Assembly: GCF_002117105.1 (NCBI RefSeq)
Contig: NZ_CP019343.1
Coordinates: forward strand, 2,728,001-2,792,000
Length of the DNA stretch: 64,000 nucleotides
Source: Oceanicoccus sagamiensis
Lineage (GTDB): Bacteria > Pseudomonadota > Gammaproteobacteria > Pseudomonadales > Dasaniaceae
Direction: 5' to 3'
Under the pieces are notes generated by a model. It was not told where the DNA came from. It did no database searches and saw only the letters and a program-made list of their open reading frames with translations. Of this stretch, positions 57,371-64,000 are shown piece after piece. A program made the position numbers and the translations under genes. Within the stretch, counting starts at the first letter, position 1; each line of letters starts with the position of its first letter.

Positions 57371-58018
57371 ATGTCACAGCAACAGCCGATAAAAATAGAA
57401 GTCGTCTCAGATTATGTCTGCCCCTGGTGCTACGTGGGTAAACGCCGCCTTGAAAAGGCTCTGGCCCAACGCCCGGATTTGGCCGTTGAAGTCAGCTTTC
57501 GTCCCTTTCAGTTAAACCCGGATATGCCCCGAGAGGGCAAAGATCGCAAAGCGCATATGATCAGTATTTTTGGTGCTGAACGTGCCGAGACGATTATGGG
57601 GAGTATGGGGGAAATAGGCCGTGAGGAGGGTATTACCATCGCCTATAAGGAAGGCTCGCGCTCTCCTAATACCCTGTCGGCCCATGTGATATCCCAGTTG
57701 GCGCTTGAGCATGGCAAGCAGGATGCGATGTCAGAGGCTTTATTCAAAGCTTTTTTTACGGATTGTGACGATATAGGTGATAGTGACGTGCTCACTCGCT
57801 TGGCGGTGGAGGTAGGTTTAGACAGGGCTACTGTGACTGCTGCGCTGGCGAATGCTGATGCCGAACATGCAGTTATCGAAGGGGTTGAAGTCGCCAGGCA
57901 GCAAGGGGTTACTGGTGTGCCCTTTTTTATTATTGATAACCGCTATGGTTTGTCCGGTGCGCAACCGGCGGATACTCTGGTTGAAGTGTTAGACAAAGTG
58001 ACGCAGGAGGTGGCGTAA
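57371..58018 (+). CDS. DsbA-family oxidoreductase (FrnE-like)
   Basis: The 215-aa thioredoxin-fold protein has CPWC in SDYVCPWCYVGKRRLEKAL, the helical insertion, and the cis-Pro region GVTGVPFFIIDN. It has no signal peptide, so it is cytoplasmic, as FrnE-like proteins are. The frame opens at GTG 57356, but ATG 57371 suits the family. The next gene starts within its stop codon. Confidence 0.88.
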   Translation: MSQQQPIKIEVVSDYVCPWCYVGKRRLEKALAQRPDLAVEVSFRPFQLNPDMPREGKDRKAHMISIFGAERAETIMGSMGEIGREEGITIAYKEGSRSPNTLSAHVISQLALEHGKQDAMSEALFKAFFTDCDDIGDSDVLTRLAVEVGLDRATVTAALANADAEHAVIEGVEVARQQGVTGVPFFIIDNRYGLSGAQPADTLVEVLDKVTQEVA

Positions 58019-58560
58019 TGGCCGGTTCACTACAGGATCAATTATTAAAAGCGGGTCTGGCGGATAAAAAGAAAGCGAAACAAATTAAAAAGCAAAAGAC
58101 CAAGCAAACCCAGCAGCAGCGTAAATCCAAAGAATCTGTGGTGGATGAAACCAGGCAGCAGGTAGAGCAAGCACGGCAGGAAAAACAACAGCGTGACCGC
58201 CAGCTCAATGAAGAGCGTATGGCGGAGGCGGATAAGAAAGCGATTGCGGCACAGGTGAAGCAGCTGATCGAAGTCAATCGCTTATCCCGCGAAGGTGCCG
58301 AGCTTGATTATAATTTTACCGACGATAAAAAAATTAAGAAGATACTGGTCGACCACATCATGTTGGAACAATTGAGCCGTGGCCGTTTAGCCATTGTCAG
58401 TTTGAACGATAAGTACGAAGTCGTCCCAGCAGGGGTGGCGGAAAAAATACAGCAGCGTTTACCGGCGCGGGTCATTGTTGCCAACGAAGTCGCCAGCAAT
58501 GATATTGATGAAGATGATCCTTATGCCGATTATCAAATCCCCGACGATTTAATGTGGTAA
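58018..58560 (+). CDS. DUF2058 (YaiL) protein
   Basis: The 180-aa protein has a basic N-terminus (DQLLKAGLADKKKAKQIKKQK), a charged coiled coil (about 35-85) and a C-terminal globular part ending DDPYADYQIPDDLMW, all typical of DUF2058. It is a nucleoprotein-like protein of unknown role. Its ATG overlaps the previous stop. Confidence 0.87.
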   Translation: MAGSLQDQLLKAGLADKKKAKQIKKQKTKQTQQQRKSKESVVDETRQQVEQARQEKQQRDRQLNEERMAEADKKAIAAQVKQLIEVNRLSREGAELDYNFTDDKKIKKILVDHIMLEQLSRGRLAIVSLNDKYEVVPAGVAEKIQQRLPARVIVANEVASNDIDEDDPYADYQIPDDLMW

Positions 58561-58564
58561 GGCG

Positions 58565-58885
58565 ATGTTTGAATTAGGAGATGTTTTTGTCGGCTTTGTT
58601 TTTATCGCGTTTGTGATGTTGTGGTGGAATGCCCAGGGGGTAAAGCAAAAAGCGTTGATGGCAACCCGGGACCACTGCAAGCGCATGAACGTGCAATTGC
58701 TGGATGACGGTGTGGCGCTCAAAGGTTTTTGGTTTAAGCGCCATAACAATGGCAATTTAATGTTGTGGCGCTCCTATAATTTTGAATTTACCAGCACAGG
58801 GAATGAGCGGTATAAGGGCCAGGTGATTATGCTAGGTCGTTTTGTCGAGAAAATTCAAATGGATGCCTACCGCATCAATGATTAG
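58565..58885 (+). CDS. DUF3301 membrane protein
   Basis: The 106-aa protein has one N-terminal helix (about 7-24) and DHCKRMNVQLLDDGVAL, then LWRSYNFEFTSTGNERYKG, the DUF3301 pattern. Function unknown. It follows DUF2058 by 4 bp. Confidence 0.82.
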   Translation: MFELGDVFVGFVFIAFVMLWWNAQGVKQKALMATRDHCKRMNVQLLDDGVALKGFWFKRHNNGNLMLWRSYNFEFTSTGNERYKGQVIMLGRFVEKIQMDAYRIND

Positions 58886-58943
58886 TGCAGGGTAAAATAT
58901 CTAAGGCTATGATGTTTAATTTGGCCGGGGTTGTTCGCTGTTG

Positions 58944-59168
58944 TTAGGGCTTGTTAGCTTTTTTTAACGGCTGGATAATCTCATCCTGTCCGTTCACTTT
59001 GATTTCCAGTGTCAATTGCATCAGCATGCCCAGCTTGCCTTCAGGAAAGCCTTTTTTCTCAAACCATAATAAATATTCTTCGGGCACATCGATAAGAGGC
59101 CGCCCCTGATATTTGCCAAAGGGCATAGCCATATTGGCGATGGTTACTAAGTCTTCCTTTTCAAACAT
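58944..59168 (-). CDS. DUF3820 protein
   Basis: The 74-aa protein has MPFGKYQGRPLIDVPEEYL and WFEKKGFPEGKLG, the DUF3820 signature. This family is annotated as a putative quorum-sensing-regulated virulence factor on thin evidence. It lies 38 bp downstream of the CBS gene on the same strand. Confidence 0.85.
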   Translation of the reverse strand: MFEKEDLVTIANMAMPFGKYQGRPLIDVPEEYLLWFEKKGFPEGKLGMLMQLTLEIKVNGQDEIIQPLKKANKP

Positions 59169-59206
59169 AGGTTCGAGGTGTCGTTTCGAGGTGTCGTTTC
59201 GGGGTG

Positions 59207-59617
59207 TCAGGCTTCTTCTAAGGTGGCAGCCTGATAAAGGCCGTTGATAATATCGGTTTGGGTCAGCAAACCAATCAGCTTATTGTCCCGGTTAATCACC
59301 GGTGCATGGCGAATACCTTCTTCACGAATAATATCAACAGCTTCAAACAGGGTGTGATCTTCCTGGATAGTAATCGGGTTGGTAGACATAAAGTTTGCTA
59401 CCGAAAGCGAGTCCCAACTAACATCCGCTAGCATATCCGCCAGGATAGTAACCATATCCCGTTCCGTAATAATGCCGATAGGCGCCTCGTCTTTGGTGAC
59501 AACCAAACAAGAGAATTTTTCACTGTGCAGCATTTTGACCACATCGGTTAATAATGTCTCAGCTTTGCAAGTGGTGACCTCGCGGGTCATTAGGTCGTTA
59601 ACCCAGATATCATGCAT
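59207..59617 (-). CDS. Tandem CBS-domain protein
   Basis: The 136-aa protein consists of two CBS motifs (about 8-62 and 73-128), with LMTREVTTCKAETLLTDVV, then GIITERDMVTI and MSTNPITIQEDHTLFEAVD, and GLLTQTDIINGLY. Such pairs bind adenine nucleotides and regulate partners. No fused catalytic domain is present and the partner is unknown. Confidence 0.9.
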   Translation of the reverse strand: MHDIWVNDLMTREVTTCKAETLLTDVVKMLHSEKFSCLVVTKDEAPIGIITERDMVTILADMLADVSWDSLSVANFMSTNPITIQEDHTLFEAVDIIREEGIRHAPVINRDNKLIGLLTQTDIINGLYQAATLEEA

Positions 59618-59708
59618 GCTATTGCTATCCCGTTAGAGTGTTAATGATCCATATTGGATATTACTGTGCTGGCTATTATTTATAGCACACTATGACTGAT
59701 AGTAAATA

Positions 59709-60718
59709 TTACTCTGTAGTGGGGGTATTAGAGCCTTTTAGCTGCTGCTTTAGGGATTTGGGGATTTCTTTAATGGTTAAAGTACCGGAGGCTTCATCAT
59801 AGACAATATTTTGCCCAAACATATCGGCAGAAAAACTGATGCTCATATTTTTATCTCGGCCAAAATAGCGCACATAGCGTTTTAGACTGCCCCGGTCGGT
59901 ATAGATCTCAGGCTTGGGGGCTTCTTGCTTTGACGATACAAAATCAGCGAACTCTTTTGGCTGTTGTTCGTTTAATTGTGTGGAGATATCCTCAAAGACC
60001 ACAGGGGCGCCTTGTTTGTCTTGCTCAACACAGTAGTCGAGAATTTTGCCTTTGTAGTCGGTCACTTTCTCTTCCGGCAGTGAGTCGGCATACTGGTCGA
60101 CAATGGTTAAAAACTCGCTGGTTTCAACCACCAGATCCAGCCCGGTAGAAAAGCCCAGAAAACCACTAAAAGCATCGCTAAGGTTTTTATTACCACGGCT
60201 GGTAATAATTGAAAGATATTTTTGTGAATCTTCTTCTAACCACTCTTCAATAAACAGGCGTGCACTGTAGAGCATTTTATTGCTGTCGATATAGCGGCTG
60301 GGAGCGATATCCAGTGTGTTGTCGATATGGGCGGCTTCGATATGGTTAAACCAGAAAATATAGAGCTGGTCCTGGTCCATAATGGTTTCCAGGGCAATCA
60401 TAATATGTGCGGAAAAAGCTTCGTCATTATCCCCCATCTTTTGTTGCAGCTGTTCTAACAAGCGCTGGCTGGTTCTGGCAAAGGGAGATTTACCCTGCTG
60501 ATGTTCCTGTAGCCAACCGGGCACCGGGTTATCAGATAGCTCCTGATCAAAGTGACCATACTGCTTTTGGCTGCTGCGCTGGTAGCTTTGCTTTAATTGC
60601 TCGAATAATGAATAGGCGGGCCGGAACTGCTGTTCTCTTCATCACGCAGGGTGGTGGTGAGGTCTGCGCCGGGTACGGGCCGTTCAATCTGGTGAATAAT
60701 ACAGTGCTTTAAGGTCAT
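59709..60718 (-). CDS. ndpA: Nucleoid-associated protein NdpA (YejK), one-base frameshift
   Basis: The main frame (59709-60524 and upstream) carries the NdpA core (FARTSQRLLEQL, DIAPSRYIDS, SGFLGFSTGLD, RYVRYFGRDKNMSISF). The first codons lie in another frame from ATG 60718 (MTLKHCIIHQIERPVPG). The frames meet near 60,615-60,640. One extra base, for example in the GGG at 60618-60620, gives 336 aa, close to E. coli YejK (335). A ribosome site is not obvious. The break may be a base-calling error. Confidence 0.85.
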
Positions 60719-60727
60719 GATGGTCTA

Positions 60728-61012
60728 TTAGTGAGAGCTAAAGATTTGGATGGAGTAACCCGAGGCAAGGGCTTCTTTAAGGGCTGGGTCGGCATCGATT
60801 AGCTTTTGGTCAACAAGAAATTTATCTTCGATCAACTTTCTTTTTTCGATAGCGGGTCTTTCAAAGCCCTGTTGCTTTAAATAAATTTGGCACAGTTGTT
60901 CGGCACCAAACAGATCTTTGAAATTGATATACATAATAAAGGGGACTTCAGCGCCTTTGGCAAAGCCCTCAAAGGCTTTTGGTGTGCGCGCATTCACGGA
61001 AAATACATACAT
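60728..61012 (-). CDS. Hypothetical protein upstream of ndpA
   Basis: The 94-aa protein shows VPFIMYINFKDLFGAEQLCQIYL and a C-terminal helix plus strand. I do not recognise a family. It ends 9 bp before the ndpA start, so it is probably in the same operon. Confidence 0.6.
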   Translation of the reverse strand: MYVFSVNARTPKAFEGFAKGAEVPFIMYINFKDLFGAEQLCQIYLKQQGFERPAIEKRKLIEDKFLVDQKLIDADPALKEALASGYSIQIFSSH

Positions 61013-61191
61013 AATCTGGGCTTGTTATAACGGCTATAAAAGAGGCGGGATCATACCATAAGTTGGTGGCGTGTACTCCTGTGTTTATAGCTTTGATAGT
61101 GGCGCATTGCTGTAAGGGGTAAATGCCTTAAATAAGGCCAGTGTCTTTCAAGCCAAGGAGACGTTCACCCCTCCACCAACAGCCGAATACT

Positions 61192-61264
61192 GTAGGGTGG
61201 ATTACAATCCACCAAGCCCAGCCATGAGCATCCATATACCGGTGGATTATAATCCACCCTACGG
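61192..61264. repeat. Long palindromic intergenic repeat, copy 4
   Basis: Arms at 61192-61213 (with GATTACAATC) and 61241-61264 (with GATTATAATC) enclose a 27-bp loop. In reversed orientation copy 3 has the same TACA arm and a similar loop start (AAGCCC). It lies in the 61,013-61,405 gap, which otherwise shows no gene. Confidence 0.85.
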
Positions 61265-61405
61265 GTTAACCATTTGAAGAAAGCGCAACCCCCTACCCAG
61301 TGCAGATCGTGCCAAGCCTATGTAAAAAACGATAGCCCCCCATTTATTCTGGGCAGCAATGCTCCTTAACGGAACTGACGGTTTGCTTTAGCCGCAATAA
61401 CCCAA

Positions 61406-61663
61406 TTAGGCCGCATATAGCCATTCCAACTCAGAAGCCGCTGGCAGCGCCGAGCTGCGAATAAAGTACTCCGCCGGGTAGCAGTGGCCATTGGTATCAA
61501 TAGAGGCGGCGTGAACGATAGCCTGGATATCACCTTTGCTATCGTAGATGGCGGTTTCGTAGCCTTTGCCTTTGACGGTGTTGGTGGTGATATCGGCAAG
61601 GTGTTGACGGAATTGACGGTAGTCGACTTGGGTAAATACGCTATTGCTGGCTGAATTTTTCAT
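61406..61663 (-). CDS. Small protein of unknown function, probably SOS-controlled
   Basis: The 85-aa protein starts from ATG 61663, which has a GAGAGAGA ribosome site; the frame extends to ATG 61735 (109 aa). Features are VDYRQFRQHLADI, YETAIYDSKGDIQAIVHAA and EWLYAA. No family is recognised and it is not like SulA or YebG. A perfect CTGT-N8-ACAG LexA box lies upstream (61756-61771), which suggests induction by DNA damage. Confidence 0.65.
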   Translation of the reverse strand: MKNSASNSVFTQVDYRQFRQHLADITTNTVKGKGYETAIYDSKGDIQAIVHAASIDTNGHCYPAEYFIRSSALPAASELEWLYAA

Positions 61664-61755
61664 GGTTTCTCTCTCTTTGCTCTCTGCTGTCTGGTCTTTA
61701 ATATCATCGTGGCGAAGTACTGTATTGATTAACATGTCTGTATCAATAATCAGTA

Positions 61756-61771
61756 CTGTATAACTATACAG
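61756..61771. promoter_or_regulatory. LexA (SOS) box upstream of the small gene at 61406
   Basis: CTGTATAACTATACAG with flanking TA matches the LexA consensus at every conserved base. It is 93 bp upstream of ATG 61663 and 21 bp upstream of ATG 61735. The rest of the 61,664-62,038 gap shows only the -10-like box at 61989. Confidence 0.8.
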
Positions 61772-61988
61772 CTTAGTGGGCTTTGTTTATCCTGCAAGTT
61801 TTAACATGAAAAAAAGCGTTATTTTTTTGCTGAGGATACTCAGCTCTTGCATTGCTGGACATAAAATAGTCAATAAGATCAAATAGATAGCAGCTAAATA
61901 GCGTTGATATTTGTCAACGTGGGCGGGCTGTTATCGGCTTATGATGCTTTTCTGCAACTAAATACCCTGTAAATCAGTCATAGCTGCG

Positions 61989-61994
61989 TATAAT
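61989..61994 (+). promoter_or_regulatory. Possible -10 box of the second MFP-RND operon
   Basis: TATAAT lies 45 bp before the MFP start. The -35 region (CTGTAA at 61967) is weak, so strength or activator dependence is uncertain. Confidence 0.4.
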
Positions 61995-62038
61995 GCGCAG
62001 CCAGTCGGTTGTTTCGCACTAATTAGAGGAAGTTTTGA

Positions 62039-63211
62039 ATGAGTCAGGTTTGGCTAAAACGTTTATTGCCTGTTGCCATTATTATTGTTGCTGTGTTGAT
62101 TGCCCAGGCCATGATTGCCCTGCAGACCGCTCCAGCCAAAAAGCCTAATGTCCAGCCAAGCCCCAATGTAGAAGTGAGTACCATTAAGAATGGTCCCTTG
62201 ACTCTAAGTGTCCGTTCGCAGGGCACGGTAGGTGCAAGGCGAACGATAGAGTGGGCCAGTGAAGTCGCTGGACGTGTTATATGGGTATCTCCGAGTTTCG
62301 TTGAAGGGGCCCATATTGAGGCGGGTACACTGCTAATGAAGCTGGACCCGACTGATTACCAAGTGGCCCTGGCTGAAGCCGAGGCCAGTGTGGCTGATGC
62401 CAATCTATCCCTGACTGAAGAGCGCAATGAGTTTCGCCGGGGCACGACTTACCGCAGTAATAATAAGCAGTCAGCTACTGCCAGCTTGCGCCAGCCCAAA
62501 TTGGCTTTGGTTGAAGCACGCTATAAGGCCGCTGAAGAAAAACTCAAGCAGGCAAAAGCCGATTTGGCGGCGACGGAGATCCGGGCACCCTTTGATGCCG
62601 TGGTAGATAACAAGCAGGTTGATCTGGGGCAATATGTGTCCAGCAATGCCGTGCTGTTTACCTTATACAGTACCAATACCGCCGAGGTCAGGTTGCCGGT
62701 CACCGCCGCTGAAATCTATTTTATTGAAGCCATCCCTGCTGAGGGTGGCGAGTTGCCCAAGGTCGAACTCAGTGCCAATTTTGGTATGACCCGCCAGCAA
62801 TGGCAGGGGCGCTTGGTTAGAATAGAGCGTCGGGTTGATGCCAATACCCGCACCTTTTTTGTCGTTGCCGATGTAGACCAGCCTTATAATGCTGAGCAAT
62901 ATCCGATCCCTTTATCGGTAGGCTTGTTTGTGGATGCCGTGATCGATGGTATTACGATTGAGAGTGGCGTGCGTATTCCCCGGTCGGCACTGCATGGCGA
63001 TAACTTTGTCTATGTGGTCGATAACAGCACTCTGGTATCCAGACAGGTTACGGTAGCCAGGCGTGAGCGTGATGCGATTGTGATTAGTGATGGTCTGAAA
63101 GATGGTGATCAAGTCGTTATGACCAAGCTGGACCTCATGGTAGAAGGTATGCAGATTACGGTGGTCCCGGAACAGCAGCTCTCGGTGGGTTCACCGGCCC
63201 CGGAGGCATAA
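62039..63211 (+). CDS. RND efflux periplasmic adaptor, MFP family (second)
   Basis: The 390-aa protein has an N-terminal anchor (about 9-28), lipoyl half-motifs (EVAGRVIWVSPSFVEGAHIEAG and ATEIRAPFDAVV), a coiled coil (about 105-180) and beta-barrel parts. An AGAGGAAG site precedes the ATG. It is similar in plan to the adaptor at 40860 and lies directly before an RND permease. Confidence 0.93.
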   Translation: MSQVWLKRLLPVAIIIVAVLIAQAMIALQTAPAKKPNVQPSPNVEVSTIKNGPLTLSVRSQGTVGARRTIEWASEVAGRVIWVSPSFVEGAHIEAGTLLMKLDPTDYQVALAEAEASVADANLSLTEERNEFRRGTTYRSNNKQSATASLRQPKLALVEARYKAAEEKLKQAKADLAATEIRAPFDAVVDNKQVDLGQYVSSNAVLFTLYSTNTAEVRLPVTAAEIYFIEAIPAEGGELPKVELSANFGMTRQQWQGRLVRIERRVDANTRTFFVVADVDQPYNAEQYPIPLSVGLFVDAVIDGITIESGVRIPRSALHGDNFVYVVDNSTLVSRQVTVARRERDAIVISDGLKDGDQVVMTKLDLMVEGMQITVVPEQQLSVGSPAPEA

Positions 63212-64000
63212 ATGAGTACACCTCCAGCAATACCGCCAACCCCTCCCTTGGAAACCGGCATTATCGCCTGGATGGCCCGCAACCCTGTGGCTGCCAATCT
63301 ATTGATGCTGGTAGTAATGGTGGCGGGTATCCAGTCCCTGTTCACTATCACCAAAGAAGTTTACCCCACGTTCTCTAATGAGGTGGTCACCATTACCGTC
63401 CCCTATCCGGGCAGTTCGCCGGAAGAGGTTGAGCAGGGCATTCTGATTAAAGTTGAAGAGAAAATTCAGGATATTGTCGGTATTCGGGAAATTCGCTCGA
63501 CGGCTAATGAGGGCAGTGGTGTGGTGCGGGTTGAGTTCGATCCGGGTACTGATATGTCGGCGGCGACCAGCAAAGTCAAAGTGCGGGTTGATAGTATTGC
63601 ATCCTTTCCGCTTGATGCGGAACCACCGGTTATCGAAGAGGGCATTACCCGTAACCGTGTGCTTAACCTGACCTTGTATGGTGACTTAAGAGAAGAGCAG
63701 TTAAAGCAGTTAGCCGATAATGCAAGGGATGAGTTACTGGCCATGCCTGATATTACTCAGGTCGATGTAACCGGGAGCAGGGACTATGAAATAGCCATTG
63801 AGGTGTCCAACCTTGCCCTGCGTCAATACGGTTTACAGTTTGACGATGTAGTCAATGCGGTGCGCAATCAATCGAAGGATTTACCCGGCGGTAAATTGCG
63901 CACCGATTCCGGTTCTATCAGTTTGCGTTCTATGGGGCAGGCTTATACGGAGCAAGAGTTTGAAGCGCTGACATTAGTTAGCCGGGAAGACGGCACCCGG
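63212..64000 (+). CDS. RND efflux transporter permease, 5' part (cut by window end)
   Basis: The start ATG at 63212 follows directly on the MFP stop codon. The visible 263 residues include ARNPVAANLLMLVV (first helix), the porter-domain segments VTVPYPGSSPEEVEQ-like VPYPGSSPEEVEQ and VRVDSIASFP, and DLPGGKLR. The frame stays open to the window end. It resembles the N-terminal quarter of the RND gene at 37721. Confidence 0.93.
   Translation, partial: MSTPPAIPPTPPLETGIIAWMARNPVAANLLMLVVMVAGIQSLFTITKEVYPTFSNEVVTITVPYPGSSPEEVEQGILIKVEEKIQDIVGIREIRSTANEGSGVVRVEFDPGTDMSAATSKVKVRVDSIASFPLDAEPPVIEEGITRNRVLNLTLYGDLREEQLKQLADNARDELLAMPDITQVDVTGSRDYEIAIEVSNLALRQYGLQFDDVVNAVRNQSKDLPGGKLRTDSGSISLRSMGQAYTEQEFEALTLVSREDGTR

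Overview
This window looks like chromosomal DNA of a marine-type gammaproteobacterium, perhaps of the Cellvibrionales/Spongiibacteraceae kind. The evidence is gene order and families: rplM-rpsI-petA-petBC-sspA-sspB, lpoA-yraN-diaA-dolP next to rsmI-rnpB, a RapA homologue, an AlgP-like histone H1-like protein, DUF1244, ZapE and ZapG. No taxonomic marker was searched, so this is inference.

Layout. 0-14.6 kb is core: a DegS/AlgW-type protease, a Nif3-like protein, ZapG, ZapE, ribosomal proteins L13/S9, a bc1 complex whose cytochrome b and c1 form one reading frame, SspA/SspB, the LpoA-YraN-DiaA-DolP set, RsmI and the RNase P RNA. A 9.6-kb genomic island (about 14,562-24,191) sits in the 3' end of rnpB. 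It is bounded by a 52-bp direct repeat and encodes a tyrosine recombinase, an MvaI/BcnI-type restriction nuclease, two VPLPA-CTERM-like secreted proteins, an esterase, GIY-YIG and HNH nucleases, a methyltransferase and small membrane or secreted proteins. To its right, 24.2-28.3 kb holds decayed copies of the rnpB 3' end and of a tlpA-like 3' end. These are interleaved with a 2OG-Fe(II) oxygenase, a SET-domain lysine-methyltransferase-like gene and a two-domain 2OG oxygenase. This looks like layered insertions at one hotspot.

From 28.4 to 64 kb the window returns to core or housekeeping genes. They include TlpA-like, YihY, ArsC-family, WrbA, SppA, GlpE, EfpL, two PilZ proteins around DgkA, a MFP/RND efflux pair, AlgP-like, DinB under a LexA box, NhaA, YeaD, RapA, a cNMP-HDOD protein, ArfB, pyruvate kinase, a DsbA-family protein, NdpA, and a second MFP/RND pair cut by the window end. 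A second perfect LexA-type box precedes a small gene of unknown function at 61.4-61.7 kb.

Two features cut across the window. First, four copies of a long palindromic intergenic repeat (arms about 23-24 bp around a 21-30 bp loop) lie at gene ends. Second, six genes need exactly one extra base to read through: a small HTH gene, one VPLPA protein, efpL, the RND permease, its MFP partner and ndpA. In each case the missing base can be placed in a homopolymer run, which points to base-calling under-counts rather than six real pseudogenes.
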